38,161 nt of DNA from Promineifilum sp. (GTDB taxonomy: Bacteria; Chloroflexota; Anaerolineae; Promineifilales; Promineifilaceae), in assembly GCA_019454405.1 (NCBI GenBank), contig JACFOH010000006.1:1-38161 (forward strand). Reading direction: 5' to 3'. Within the stretch, counting starts at the first letter, position 1. Every line of letters begins with the position of its first letter. Positions 26,328 through 35,267 of the stretch are shown here, one piece after another. Made by a program: the position numbers and the translations under genes. The notes under the pieces are model-generated. The model was not told where the DNA came from and ran no database searches. It saw nothing but the letters and a program-made list of their open reading frames with translations.

Positions 26328-27299
26328 CTAGCCAGGCAGAATCGACACATCGACCCCGAGGGCCGACGGATTCAGGATCCACGTTCGGCTTCCCAGGCCG
26401 GCGGCCGCGAAGGCGTCTCTCATCGACCGGCCGATCGCTTCTTCATTATCTGTCGCAAAAGCGATAAGACTGGGGCCGGCACCGCTAAGAGCTACACCGA
26501 TAGCTCCAGTCTGGTATGCTGCGTGGTGCGCGTCGAACGCCCCCGGAATGATCTTCATTCGATATGGTTGGTGAATCCGATCGCTCATCGCCACGCGCAA
26601 GTGATCGAATTCGCCCGTGGTCATGGCGTAGAGCAATAGCCCCAGACGACTCGAAGTGAATATTACGTCACTTCGGTCGGTTGCTGTGGGTAATGCAGCC
26701 CGCGCTTCGCTAGTCAAGAGATGAAAATCGGGCAGAACCACGATGGCTTTGAGTCGTGGCGGTTCCCAGCGATGAGTGATTAGTTGCGCTGGCCCGTGGA
26801 CTCCATCCGGCAGTACGCCCAATACCAGCCCCCCTAGCATAGCCGGCGCGACGTTATCCGGATGTCCTTCCATTTCAACCGCTATCTGCAAGAGATCCTC
26901 GGTTGTGAGATGTCCCCCTATCAAGGCGTTCCCTGCTACCAACCCGCCGATGATGGCCGACGAACTGCTGCCTAAGCCACTGCCTACCGGGATACGATTG
27001 TTTAACCGTACGACGATCTCGGCCGGTCGCCGGCCTACGAGTTCGAAGACTGTCTCGGCCGCGATAATAGCCAGGTTGCTCCTGTTGGTGGGGACCTTAC
27101 CGGCGTCGACCCCATTTACGGAGATAAGATATCGAGTTGACTCTCCAGCTTTTGCTAAAGTATCGTTAGTGGGTGAGAAGGCGATCTCATTGCGTAAATC
27201 GAGTGCAAGCCCGAGACAATCGAAGCCCGGCCCGAGGTTGGCGCTTGTGGCCGGAACCGTGACAGTCACGGTACGTGGGTAGTAGGCAGCAGATACCAT
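26328..27299 (-). CDS. thrB: Homoserine kinase
   Basis: GHMP-family kinase that phosphorylates homoserine in threonine synthesis. The 323 residues contain the N-terminal VPATSANLGPGFDCLGLAL (15-33), the ATP-binding glycine loop PVGSGLGSSSSAIIGG (about 106-121) and the C-terminal ALSGAGPSLIAFA. Length is typical. The ribosome binding site is poor. thrA and thrC are not adjacent. A small imperfect hairpin (about 26306-26329) overlaps its stop but has no U-tract. Confidence 0.94.
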   Translation of the reverse strand: MVSAAYYPRTVTVTVPATSANLGPGFDCLGLALDLRNEIAFSPTNDTLAKAGESTRYLISVNGVDAGKVPTNRSNLAIIAAETVFELVGRRPAEIVVRLNNRIPVGSGLGSSSSAIIGGLVAGNALIGGHLTTEDLLQIAVEMEGHPDNVAPAMLGGLVLGVLPDGVHGPAQLITHRWEPPRLKAIVVLPDFHLLTSEARAALPTATDRSDVIFTSSRLGLLLYAMTTGEFDHLRVAMSDRIHQPYRMKIIPGAFDAHHAAYQTGAIGVALSGAGPSLIAFATDNEEAIGRSMRDAFAAAGLGSRTWILNPSALGVDVSILPG

Positions 27300-27374
27300 A
27301 AACTCGTGTGGCGGGGGCCTCGGTCCATCTTGACGGCACTAGACTCCTCCGGCGATCCCTTGTCGCTACGTGGT

Positions 27375-28385
27375 CTAGACTTCGCTCGTGACTGGCACGC
27401 CAGGTAAGACGGAATCCTCTAATTGTACTTCCACCTGGCTCTTTTCGTATGCCAGCATATTCTCGAAGGCGGCGATCGCCACCGCCAGCATACCCATATC
27501 CGGCTCGCGGGTTGTCAACCGTTGCAGGGCCAGATTCGGTTTGGTGATCAGGCGGATGAAAGCGTTGCTTTGGTGTGCGGCAGTGAACTTCAAGAACTCA
27601 TAAGCGATACCGGCCACGATGGGCAGCAAGATCAGGCGCGACAAGATACGCAGCAGTAGATCTAATTGCGGCAACAAACTGTAGACTAATATCGATATGA
27701 TCACCACGCTCAGCAAGAAAGCCGTGCCGCAGCGGGGGTGTTCCAGGGGGAAGCGGGCGACCGACGTCGGGGTTAACTCCGCACCAGCCTCATAGGCGTT
27801 GATCGTCTTGTGTTCTGCCCCATGGTACCCGTACAATCGCTTGACATCAGCCATCAGGCCGATCGACCAGATATAGCCGATGAGTAGTACCAATCGGATC
27901 ATTCCCTCGATGAGATTGACCGCGAAAGGCATTCCCTTCAACCCGAGAGTCTTCTCAAAAAAATGAGCCAGGAAGGTGGGGAGTACGAAGAAGAGCAGAA
28001 TCGAAAGTGTCAGGGAAAAGGCGACCAAAGTCCATTGTACCGGGCCTTCGAACACCTTTTCAGGCTCGCCATTAGCGTCGGTATTGCCTTCTTCCTGTAG
28101 GGATACTTCGGCCGCAAATAACAGGCTCTTGATCCCCAGTCCAAGCGCGTCCCATAACAGCGTCAGCCCGCGCAAGAATGGAATCCGTGCCAGATGACCA
28201 CCATAGATACGTGAATCAAGCGGTTCGGTGTGGACGACGATGTCGCCTTGCGGATTGCGTACAGCGACGGACAAAGCTCGTGAGCCGCGCATCATCACAC
28301 CTTCAATAACGGCCTGCCCGCCATAGTTGGCTGATGTGAGCTGGATTGGGGAATCTCCGTTGGGGGAATGCTGAATATTCGACAT
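27375..28385 (-). CDS. DUF1385 family membrane protein
   Basis: A 336-residue protein of the DUF1385/YqhQ family, known only as a predicted metal-dependent or membrane protein of unknown function. The family opening is NYGGQAVIEGVMMRGSRALS (about 20-39). Hydrophobic segments around 118-140, 155-178 and 228-262 predict several membrane helices, with the conserved YGYHGAEHKTINAYEAGAE (about 184-202) and HPRCGTAFLLSVV between them; the His and Glu residues there could bind metal. It stands in the same orientation as the zinc-ribbon gene 63 bases upstream. I do not know its substrate. Confidence 0.88.
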   Translation of the reverse strand: MSNIQHSPNGDSPIQLTSANYGGQAVIEGVMMRGSRALSVAVRNPQGDIVVHTEPLDSRIYGGHLARIPFLRGLTLLWDALGLGIKSLLFAAEVSLQEEGNTDANGEPEKVFEGPVQWTLVAFSLTLSILLFFVLPTFLAHFFEKTLGLKGMPFAVNLIEGMIRLVLLIGYIWSIGLMADVKRLYGYHGAEHKTINAYEAGAELTPTSVARFPLEHPRCGTAFLLSVVIISILVYSLLPQLDLLLRILSRLILLPIVAGIAYEFLKFTAAHQSNAFIRLITKPNLALQRLTTREPDMGMLAVAIAAFENMLAYEKSQVEVQLEDSVLPGVPVTSEV

Positions 28386-28448
28386 CGAGTTGATTCTACA
28401 TGAACAAATAGCGCTTGCCTATTATGGCTGTGGCAGATAGGGGTTGTC

Positions 28449-29516
28449 TCATAACAAGGAGATGATGATGAGCAATATCCAGCCGATGCTCAGATAGATC
28501 GCCAGCCATCCTAATGCGCCGCCGATCCCTGCCTTACCTCGGCCGCTATGCTCCAGGACAGCCGGTAAATTGAGGTACCATGATGCTCGCTGGCCCTGGC
28601 GAAGTGCGGCGTAGCCCACCAATATCGCCGGCAGGATGCCTATCACAGCCGCTAATGTGATCGTTAAGGGTGTCAATGTTGCGCGTATCCGGTCCAACAG
28701 ACTGATATCTGCCGGGTTCAATAGAGCGGGGAGTACGAGGAGCAAGAGCGGGATCGCGTTTAGCGCTAATCCGATCAGCCCATAAGTCATGCTGGAGTTG
28801 GCTGACTTCGTAGCCTTTTCACGCATCTCCGGCTGAACCGCTTCCAGGGTAAGGGGGCGTCCGCAATTGGGACAGAACGCGCTGCCCCGTAATGTTGGGG
28901 AATAACAGACGCTGCACATCGTCACGAACCCTGACCGATCGGTGAATACTTCGGGATCGACTTTCAGTTCCAGCAACATGTTTTGTCGATTCTTGACCAG
29001 AACGCCAGGATTGTCCGGGATCGCGATTGGCGCATCCATCGATGGGCCAACGGGCTGAGCAGGATCGCCGGCCTCCACGAGCGCCGTCGGTTGTTCATCT
29101 ACAACGGCCGGCAAGTTTGATTGACCACTGCCCAACAAACTTCGCACCTTATTGGTCAGTTCTTGTTGTCTGGCTTTACTGGCTTGCTGGCGCTGCAGAT
29201 CCACCCATTGTATTGTTGCGTTCGCCTGGACACGACCGCCATCTCTTGTGTACGTAGCGATAAGCTGCAGCAATTCTCGCGCTTTGTCGAAATCGGGCGC
29301 ATCCAGCTCAAGCTGGCATGTGCCCTCGAAAGAGCGTATGCGCGCCACGACCTCTTGCTTTTGCAGCCCTAGCCATTTGGAGACGGTAGCTACGATAACC
29401 CCGTTCTCCTCGTTGTAGGTTTGCAGGGTTGCGCCCATATTCGCGAGTGCGAACAATGTACTGCGCATAACGACTGTTGAGTTAACCGGGAAGGCCCTGA
29501 TTTCAGTGACGATCAT
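28449..29516 (-). CDS. Zinc-ribbon membrane protein of unknown function
   Basis: A 355-residue protein I do not recognise. The N-terminal 100 residues form a mixed alpha/beta domain beginning MIVTEIRAFPVNSTVVMRSTL. A charged Gln/Lys linker follows. A zinc ribbon reads CSVC and CPNC around 199-217, and the C-terminal third has about three transmembrane helices (about 240-265, 280-305, 330-355) ending in IISLL. I place the start at ATG 29516, where AGGTGA within the end of the preceding gene gives good spacing; a GTG at 29528 would overlap that gene by eight bases. Close coupling to the sugar dehydrogenase gene suggests co-expression. Role unknown. Confidence 0.8.
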   Translation of the reverse strand: MIVTEIRAFPVNSTVVMRSTLFALANMGATLQTYNEENGVIVATVSKWLGLQKQEVVARIRSFEGTCQLELDAPDFDKARELLQLIATYTRDGGRVQANATIQWVDLQRQQASKARQQELTNKVRSLLGSGQSNLPAVVDEQPTALVEAGDPAQPVGPSMDAPIAIPDNPGVLVKNRQNMLLELKVDPEVFTDRSGFVTMCSVCYSPTLRGSAFCPNCGRPLTLEAVQPEMREKATKSANSSMTYGLIGLALNAIPLLLLVLPALLNPADISLLDRIRATLTPLTITLAAVIGILPAILVGYAALRQGQRASWYLNLPAVLEHSGRGKAGIGGALGWLAIYLSIGWILLIIISLL

Positions 29517-29520
29517 AATT

Positions 29521-30882
29521 TCATTCACCTGGCGTGAGTCGGTAGATTTCGCCGTACCAGTAATTCAGTACGTATAATTCTCCATGCACGTCTTCACCGA
29601 AAGACGAGATGATTAGGCCGCTGTTCCCCAATGGATCGCCTACCCAGGTGTCTCCGTCGTCGAACAATCGCCAGATAGTTCCTGAGCAATAGTCGGAAAA
29701 AAAGTAATTGCCCGCCATCTCTGGATATTGCTCACCACGGTAGACATATCCTCCGCTGATCGAGCAACCCTGGGAATGATCATACTCGAAGATCGGAAGA
29801 ATCAACCCGGTTTTATTGCAGTTGCTGCCCGACAGACAATGCAACCCTTCCATGATCGACCAGCCGTAATTTTCGCCGCCCTTGCTTCCAGCCAGCTGAA
29901 AGTTTACCTCTTCATAGGTATTCTGGCCTACATCGGCGATGTAGAGATCTCCGGTCGCGCGATCAAATGACATTCGCCATGGATTACGGAGGCCGTAAGC
30001 CCAGATCTCGGGCCGAGAATCTCCTTGCCCCACAAAAGGGTTATCCGTGGGGACGGTATATCGGCCATCTTCAGAGTCGACGTCGAGCCGTAAAACCTTG
30101 CCTAACAAAGTAGATAAATTCTGGCCGTTCCCTTGTGGGTCATTTTGGCTACCCCCATCCCCGAGTCCGGCGTAGAGATAGCCATCTGGCCCGAAGGCCA
30201 GGCTACCGCCGTTGTGATTCCCATAGGGCTGTTTGACGGTCAGGTAATTAACTTCGCTGTTCGGATCTGCTCGATACGGATCATCCCTGGATACTAAGAA
30301 CCGCGAGATGTGGGTGTTCCCGCTGTAATCTGTGTAGTTTACGAAGAAATACCCTTCATACCTGGCCCCCGGTGTCGCGTAGTCAGGATGGAATGCTAAC
30401 CCCAATAAGCCTTGTTCGCTATCGGCCGAGCCTACTCTGTCTCGGATATCGAGGAAAGGGGTCGGCAGTAATTCGTTGTTCTCTATGATCCTGATCCGGC
30501 CGACCTGTTCCAACACAAACAGACGCTCGTCAAACGCATGAGTAAGCCCGGTCAGCTTCTCTAGCCCCTGGACGGGCAGTGGTATCAGGCTGATGGATTG
30601 GATGGGTGCTTCAGGGACAGGAGTTGGTTCGGCCGTAGGTTCAGCAGTCGGTGTACTCATCGGGATGCTGGCGGTCGGAGATATCGGCTCTTCAGCTTCG
30701 ATAGTAGGGGATGGGGCGCCGGCGTTCTCAATGGATTCGGCCGTTACAACCGGCGCGGGCAGAGTATTGACGACGATGGCTATCGTGGGTTGCGGCTCTG
30801 GCGGTTGTTGGGCCTTGCCATTGTTACAGGCGCTCAGAAGTACAACACCAAAAGTGATCAGAAGAAGATGGAGTCGTCGCAT
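29521..30882 (-). CDS. PQQ-type (glucose/sorbosone-like) sugar dehydrogenase lipoprotein
   Basis: A 453-residue exported lipoprotein. The start at ATG 30882 gives MRRLHLLLITFGVVLLSAC, a signal peptide with lipobox LSAC; a GTG at 30978 would bury this signal. A Pro/Thr/Glu linker (PTAEPTAEPTPVPEAP) tethers a six-bladed propeller of the soluble glucose dehydrogenase type. Family motifs: GLLGLAFHPDY, NHNGGSLAFGPDGYLYAGLGDGG with the likely catalytic His, and WAYGLRNPWRMSFD with the conserved Arg. It probably oxidises an aldose or related compound at the cell surface, using PQQ or acting as a related aldose dehydrogenase. The real substrate is unknown, and no PQQ genes are in the window. Confidence 0.85.
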   Translation of the reverse strand: MRRLHLLLITFGVVLLSACNNGKAQQPPEPQPTIAIVVNTLPAPVVTAESIENAGAPSPTIEAEEPISPTASIPMSTPTAEPTAEPTPVPEAPIQSISLIPLPVQGLEKLTGLTHAFDERLFVLEQVGRIRIIENNELLPTPFLDIRDRVGSADSEQGLLGLAFHPDYATPGARYEGYFFVNYTDYSGNTHISRFLVSRDDPYRADPNSEVNYLTVKQPYGNHNGGSLAFGPDGYLYAGLGDGGSQNDPQGNGQNLSTLLGKVLRLDVDSEDGRYTVPTDNPFVGQGDSRPEIWAYGLRNPWRMSFDRATGDLYIADVGQNTYEEVNFQLAGSKGGENYGWSIMEGLHCLSGSNCNKTGLILPIFEYDHSQGCSISGGYVYRGEQYPEMAGNYFFSDYCSGTIWRLFDDGDTWVGDPLGNSGLIISSFGEDVHGELYVLNYWYGEIYRLTPGE

Positions 30883-30895
30883 GACATAATTATAA

Positions 30896-30935
30896 AGAGC
30901 CAACCGGGAATAAAACCATTTCACCAGTTGGCTCT
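30896..30935 (-). terminator. Hairpin after citrate synthase, overlapping a TATAAT box
   Basis: AGAGCCAAC (30896-30904) pairs exactly with GTTGGCTCT (30927-30935), loop 22 bases. On the minus strand it lies after the citrate synthase stop and is followed by UUUAUAAUUAUG, so it may be a weak terminator. The same stretch holds TATAAT (plus 30889-30894) seven bases before the lipoprotein ATG at 30882. Confidence 0.35.
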
Positions 30936-30982
30936 CATAACTCGTTGAAAGTCGTCGCCTAGAGAGGTTCGGATTCACCCCA

Positions 30983-32107
30983 CTAGCGCTTTTCCAATGG
31001 TACGTAAACTCGATCGCGCTGGCCTACGTAACTCTCTTGCGGTCGGATAAGACGGTTGTCTGCTAGTTGCTCCATCACCTGAGAGCACCAGCCGGCGATA
31101 CGGCTCATGGTGAACAGGCAAGTGAACTGATCAACAGGTAGCCCGATCGTGTAGAGCACGACGGCTGAATAGTAATCTACGTTGGCGTAAAGGTCGCGTT
31201 CGATGAAGTAGTCATCGGCACGCGCAAGCGCCTCGATTTGTTGGGCGATATTGAACCATTCGCTTGTGCCGCTGCTCTTCGCTAGTTTTTCCGCCAGGGG
31301 GCGCAGGATTCGAGCGCGAGGGTCTTCAACCTTGTAGATTCGGTGGCCAATGCCCATGATGCGTCTGCCAGACTCCCGAGCCTCAGTGAACCAGGCTGAA
31401 ACATCTCCACGCTGCGCGGCATCGATAAATTGCTCCATCGCGCGCTGGGTGGCGCCACCGTGGGCCGGTCCTTTCAGCGTGCCGATGGCGCTGGTGATTG
31501 CCGAATAAACGTCCGTACCTGTGCTGGTTGTCACGCGTGCGGAGAAGGTCGAGGCATTAAAGCCGTGGTCGGCCAACAGCACCAGATAAGAATCAAGCGC
31601 CTTCACGGCATCGGGGTTCGGCTCATTGCCATCGAGCATGTAGAGAAAATTAGCCGCTTGAGACAGACCTCTGCGCGGTGGAATTGGCTCACTACCGTTG
31701 CGGATACGCTCCCAGGCGGCGACGATAGTCGGCATGATAGCTGTCAAATAGAGCACTTTGCCGCGAACGCCTTCAGGCGTCAGGTCATCGGCGTCGCGAT
31801 CAAGCAAACCCAGGGCACTGACCGTTGTGCGTAATACCGCCATAGGATGGCTGTTGGCCGGGAACTGCTTCATGATGCTGAGCAGCTGGTCGGGTAGCGC
31901 TCTCTTTGACTCTAGCGCAGCCTTGAATGACTCTAATTCGCCCGCGTTGGGGAGGTCGCCATTCCAGAGCAAGTAAATCACTTCCTCAAACGTTGCGTTG
32001 GCGCCGAGGTCGCGGATATCGTAACCGCGATAAATAAGTATCCCTTTCGTCCCATCTACGAAGCTCGATGAGGTTGCCATCCGGTCTTCTTTTTTGGTTT
32101 CGGACAT
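30983..32107 (-). CDS. gltA: Citrate synthase (or 2-methylcitrate synthase)
   Basis: Condenses oxaloacetate with acetyl-CoA. The 374-residue protein is of the short bacterial/archaeal type. Catalytic residues are visible: His216 in GPAHGGATQRAM, His255 in GIGHRIYKVEDPRA, and Asp311 in NVDYYSAVVLY. ADHGFNASTFSARV (180-191) is the usual substrate loop. An AGGAG ribosome binding site sits eight bases before the ATG, 34 bases after rfbB. Short citrate synthases often also accept propionyl-CoA, and no prp genes are present to decide. The symbol is given for the main activity. Confidence 0.92.
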   Translation of the reverse strand: MSETKKEDRMATSSSFVDGTKGILIYRGYDIRDLGANATFEEVIYLLWNGDLPNAGELESFKAALESKRALPDQLLSIMKQFPANSHPMAVLRTTVSALGLLDRDADDLTPEGVRGKVLYLTAIMPTIVAAWERIRNGSEPIPPRRGLSQAANFLYMLDGNEPNPDAVKALDSYLVLLADHGFNASTFSARVTTSTGTDVYSAITSAIGTLKGPAHGGATQRAMEQFIDAAQRGDVSAWFTEARESGRRIMGIGHRIYKVEDPRARILRPLAEKLAKSSGTSEWFNIAQQIEALARADDYFIERDLYANVDYYSAVVLYTIGLPVDQFTCLFTMSRIAGWCSQVMEQLADNRLIRPQESYVGQRDRVYVPLEKR

Positions 32108-32141
32108 GTTTATCTACTCCTGTAGGATAACTAGACAATGA

Positions 32142-33173
32142 CTATTGTGGCGCGGCCGCTCTCAACCGCTCGCCATATTGGGCTTCATAATACTTGCGGA
32201 ATTCACCGCTCTTGATTTTCCGCCACCACCATTCATTATCTCGATACCATTTTACGGTCTCGATGATGGCTTCTTCCGGGGAGTGCCCAGGCTCCCACCC
32301 CAGTGCTGTGATCTTCGCGATATCGAGACTATACCGGCGATCATGGCCGGGACGATCGGCCACGTGGCGGATAAGGCTCCGCGGTCGGTCGAGTGTATCG
32401 AGCAATATCTCGATCATGCTCAGGTTTTCAACCTCGATCCCGGTGCCGATATTATAGGCTTCTCCGATGGTGCCTCGATGTAACACAAGGTCGATAGCTT
32501 CGCAATGATCCATCACATGTTGATACTCACGCATCTGCCGGCCATCACCATAAACCGGAAGAGGCAGATTGTCGATCGCGTTGGTCGTAAACAACGGGAC
32601 GGCCTTTTCCGGATATTGGTAGGGGCCGATGTTGTTCGACCCGCGTGAGATAGTGACGGGTAAGTCATAGGTGATGAAATAGGCGTTGACCAATAGATCG
32701 GCGCTGGCCTTGCTCGCGGCATAGGGGCTGCGAGGATCAACCTTATCGGTCTCCTTACTGGACTGTCCCATGGGTATATGCCCGTAGACTTCATCGGTTG
32801 AGATTTGATGGTATCGTTCGAGGCCGAGACTCCGGGCAACTTCCAGCAGAATATATGTTCCGTAGACGCTCGTCTGGATGAAGGCATCCGGATCCATGAT
32901 CGACCGGTCGACGTGGGTTTCGGCCGCGAAGTTTATGATAGTGTCGATATCGTATGTTCGTACGGCGCTTTCCACGTCCTCACGATTACAGATGTCGCCT
33001 TGGACGAAAGCGTAACGAGGATCATTCTGGACGGCGATGAGATTATCGAGGTTGCCCGCATATGTCAGCTTGTCATACACGACGATACGGTAATCCTCGT
33101 GGTGTGCCAACATATAATGGACGAAATTCGACCCGATGAAGCCTGCTCCGCCAGTGACCAGTATATTCTTCAA
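32142..33173 (-). CDS. rfbB: dTDP-glucose 4,6-dehydratase
   Basis: Extended short-chain dehydrogenase that makes dTDP-4-keto-6-deoxyglucose for rhamnose and other deoxysugars. Motifs: NAD loop TGGAGFIGSNFVHYML, STDEVYGHIP, and YAASKASADLLV with the Tyr-x3-Lys pair. SRGSNNIGPYQYPEKAVPLF and RxYQHVxDHC follow. Two TTG codons stand in tandem at the 5' end; I use the second (33173), which is five bases from a perfect AGGAGG and gives MKNILVTGG. It is an orphan here: rfbA, rfbC and rfbD are absent, and citrate synthase follows 34 bases downstream. Confidence 0.93.
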   Translation of the reverse strand: MKNILVTGGAGFIGSNFVHYMLAHHEDYRIVVYDKLTYAGNLDNLIAVQNDPRYAFVQGDICNREDVESAVRTYDIDTIINFAAETHVDRSIMDPDAFIQTSVYGTYILLEVARSLGLERYHQISTDEVYGHIPMGQSSKETDKVDPRSPYAASKASADLLVNAYFITYDLPVTISRGSNNIGPYQYPEKAVPLFTTNAIDNLPLPVYGDGRQMREYQHVMDHCEAIDLVLHRGTIGEAYNIGTGIEVENLSMIEILLDTLDRPRSLIRHVADRPGHDRRYSLDIAKITALGWEPGHSPEEAIIETVKWYRDNEWWWRKIKSGEFRKYYEAQYGERLRAAAPQ

Positions 33174-33411
33174 CAAAACCTCCTAAATCATTTCACTCAG
33201 ATCAGTCAATCTCGCCAAATAATCGACAATGAGCAGGGTAGCTTCAGGGCGCTCCATTCCGAGAGAGATTTGACTTTGGCGACGATTCCAGCGTCTCCAA
33301 CTCAAATCTGAATGTCAAAGATTGTAGCCGATGCGCCCCGTTTGGTAAATGATAATCTATCCACATCATGGAGTTGTCTTTCTTTTTGAATGATGATGCT
33401 CACACAAAATA
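33174..33411. other. Intergenic region between nudC and rfbB
   Basis: Contains the rfbB ribosome binding site AGGAGG. A perfect TTGACA occurs on the minus strand (plus 33313-33318) but has no -10 at 16-18 bases. An imperfect inverted repeat AGATTTGA/TCAAATCT (33266-33273 and 33302-33309) might be a nudC-operon terminator or an operator. No gene is seen. Confidence 0.4.
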
Positions 33412-34284
33412 TCATTGGGATGGTTCTACCGAATCTCCCATGTAGTTTTCCCGAGCCCAGGAAGTGATTAGACGGTTGGCGATGCTGGGTGGCGGGGGGA
33501 TATTGGGCAATGCGTCAGGTGAGAACCAACCGGCTTCCGCGAGTTCGGTCGAATCAACGCTTAATTCTCCACCATCATAGTCAGCAGTAAACGCGACCAT
33601 CAGGGAATGAGGAAATGGCCAGGGTTGGCTGCCGAAGTACTGGATATTATGGACTGTGATGCCGACTTCTTCCCCGATCTCGCGTTCCACGCATTCCTCC
33701 AGCGTTTCGCCCGGCTCGACAAACCCTGCCAGGACGCTGAACATCGGGGTTGGGAATCGTTTGGCACGAGCCAACAATATCTTCGACCCGCCGGGAGATC
33801 GTTTTTGGACGCGCACGATAATAGCCGGATCTAATCGTGGGAAACTGACCAAGCCACACTGGGGACATTCCTTGGCCCGATCTTTCTTGTGGTTTACGGT
33901 TGCCTGGCCGCAGCGGCCGCAGTATTGATGCGTTCGATCCCAGTCGACGATTTGAATCGCGACCCCCGCCAACCAGAATAACCTTTCGTCGAGCAGAGGG
34001 TAGAGTGGCCGAAGTGACTCCCAACTGTATCCGGACGGCGGCAAGGTATCCTTCTCGATCTCACCACAAAAACAATGGATTCGTTGTCCATTGTCATCCC
34101 AATAACCGAGATATTGTTCACGAACGGGATGTAGCCCGAGGTTGTCTGCCGATATACTAAGTGGAATCTGTAACCCTTCATCGGCAGTGCTGACCAGCAA
34201 ACGATATCCTTGAAACAAGAACCAAAGGGCAGGTTGATCCAGGTCACTCGGTGGGGTGACGGCAGTCTTGAACGTTGATAGCAT
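33412..34284 (-). CDS. nudC: NAD+/NADH pyrophosphatase (NudC family)
   Basis: Hydrolyses NAD(H) to NMN(H) and AMP and, in studied members, removes NAD caps from RNA. The 290-residue protein has a zinc ribbon (C122-x2-C125, C140-x2-C143), the Nudix box GFVEPGETLEECVEREIGEE (from 187) followed by VGI, and the NudC-specific SQPWPFPHS (219-227), which separates it from other Nudix enzymes. It is the last gene of the MoxR/DUF58/VWA operon, 11 bases after the unknown anchored protein, with AAGG as a modest ribosome binding site. The N-terminal domain is diverged, as usual. Confidence 0.93.
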   Translation of the reverse strand: MLSTFKTAVTPPSDLDQPALWFLFQGYRLLVSTADEGLQIPLSISADNLGLHPVREQYLGYWDDNGQRIHCFCGEIEKDTLPPSGYSWESLRPLYPLLDERLFWLAGVAIQIVDWDRTHQYCGRCGQATVNHKKDRAKECPQCGLVSFPRLDPAIIVRVQKRSPGGSKILLARAKRFPTPMFSVLAGFVEPGETLEECVEREIGEEVGITVHNIQYFGSQPWPFPHSLMVAFTADYDGGELSVDSTELAEAGWFSPDALPNIPPPPSIANRLITSWARENYMGDSVEPSQ

Positions 34285-34295
34285 GTGTGCGAGCC

Positions 34296-35267
34296 TTATG
34301 GATATCCGGTAGAAGTGGGCGAGGCGGGAGGGTAGCCGGTTCCCGAGGGCGTACTGGTAGGGATGGTGGGCGGGTTGGTCGCTCCTGCCCCCGGCGTTCC
34401 CGTTGCTCCAGCAATTGTTGCCGTTGGTGTGGCCATCGGATTGGGTGTCCCCGGGCCAACGGGTGTACCGATTGGAATCAGCGGGGTGACCGGCAAGGTG
34501 TTGGTGGGTGTTGGCGTGAGAGGCGAGGGTTGGCCAATGTCGATTGTGACGGTGGGTGTGAAGATGTTGGTGTTGTCCGGTGTCGAGTCCGCTTCGATTT
34601 CAGCGTCGAGACCAGGTTCGGATTCGGTAAATTCGGGAACCGATGTGCTGAGGGCGGGGAATTCAGGTGAACCCACGACGACGGTCAACGCTGGGTCAAT
34701 CTTGACCTGCAGCGGATTAGGTTCCAGGATGCGGTCGACTTCCAGATACCATATAGCTTTGTCAGCCGGCTCTTTACCACAACCCAATGGTCCCCGATAT
34801 AGGCGCCATGTCCCGATGACGGTCATCTTGATACCCTCATCAACCAGTCTTAACAGATCTTCAAACCCTGTTGCGTTAAGCTGCAACCCTTCAGCCACGA
34901 GACCCCATCGGATTATCGGGCCTGTGTGGTCCAGACATTTGAGCGCCGGCATCGGTGTGTAAATACCTGATATTTGTAAGCGCTGATTTCGGAAAGAAGC
35001 TGGATCATTGTTGAGTTCAGTGAAGCTGATCACGCGAACCTGAAAATCAGTCGTTCCCGGCGGTGTGAAGGTTGGCAAAGCAGGATAAAGAGGGTGATTG
35101 CTGCCTCCAGCAAGGGAGTATGCGAGCAGCCCTGATCCTGCCACGACCAATATAATGATCGCGATCAAAGCAAGTAACGACTGCCCGCCAAGCGCCCGTG
35201 CGCGTTCGGTTGCACCGGCCGGAGAGGCATCATTTTTTGTTTTATCGTCTTGCTCTAACTCGCTCAT
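34296..35267 (-). CDS. Membrane-anchored protein with OB-fold-like domain and Thr/Pro tail
   Basis: A 323-residue protein of unknown function. A charged N-terminus is followed by one transmembrane helix (about 30-53, LLALIAIIILVVAGSGLLAY). An external domain at about 73-185 begins VRVISFTELNNDPASFRNQ and has a beta-rich pattern reminiscent of OB folds, with two cysteines (Cys110, Cys162 approximately) that could pair. From about 210 the chain is a long, low-complexity Pro/Thr/Gly tail. The start overlaps the stop of the VWA gene as ATGA and nudC follows 11 bases later, so it belongs to that operon. The fold guess is weak; no enzyme motif is seen. Confidence 0.75.
   Translation of the reverse strand: MSELEQDDKTKNDASPAGATERARALGGQSLLALIAIIILVVAGSGLLAYSLAGGSNHPLYPALPTFTPPGTTDFQVRVISFTELNNDPASFRNQRLQISGIYTPMPALKCLDHTGPIIRWGLVAEGLQLNATGFEDLLRLVDEGIKMTVIGTWRLYRGPLGCGKEPADKAIWYLEVDRILEPNPLQVKIDPALTVVVGSPEFPALSTSVPEFTESEPGLDAEIEADSTPDNTNIFTPTVTIDIGQPSPLTPTPTNTLPVTPLIPIGTPVGPGTPNPMATPTATIAGATGTPGAGATNPPTIPTSTPSGTGYPPASPTSTGYP

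Noticed and set aside
30883..30978. GTG start at 30978 for the sugar dehydrogenase
   Set aside because: It would place 32 unrelated residues before a textbook lipoprotein signal peptide.
33313..33318. TTGACA as -35 of an rfbB promoter
   Set aside because: No acceptable -10 hexamer lies 16-18 bases downstream on the minus strand.
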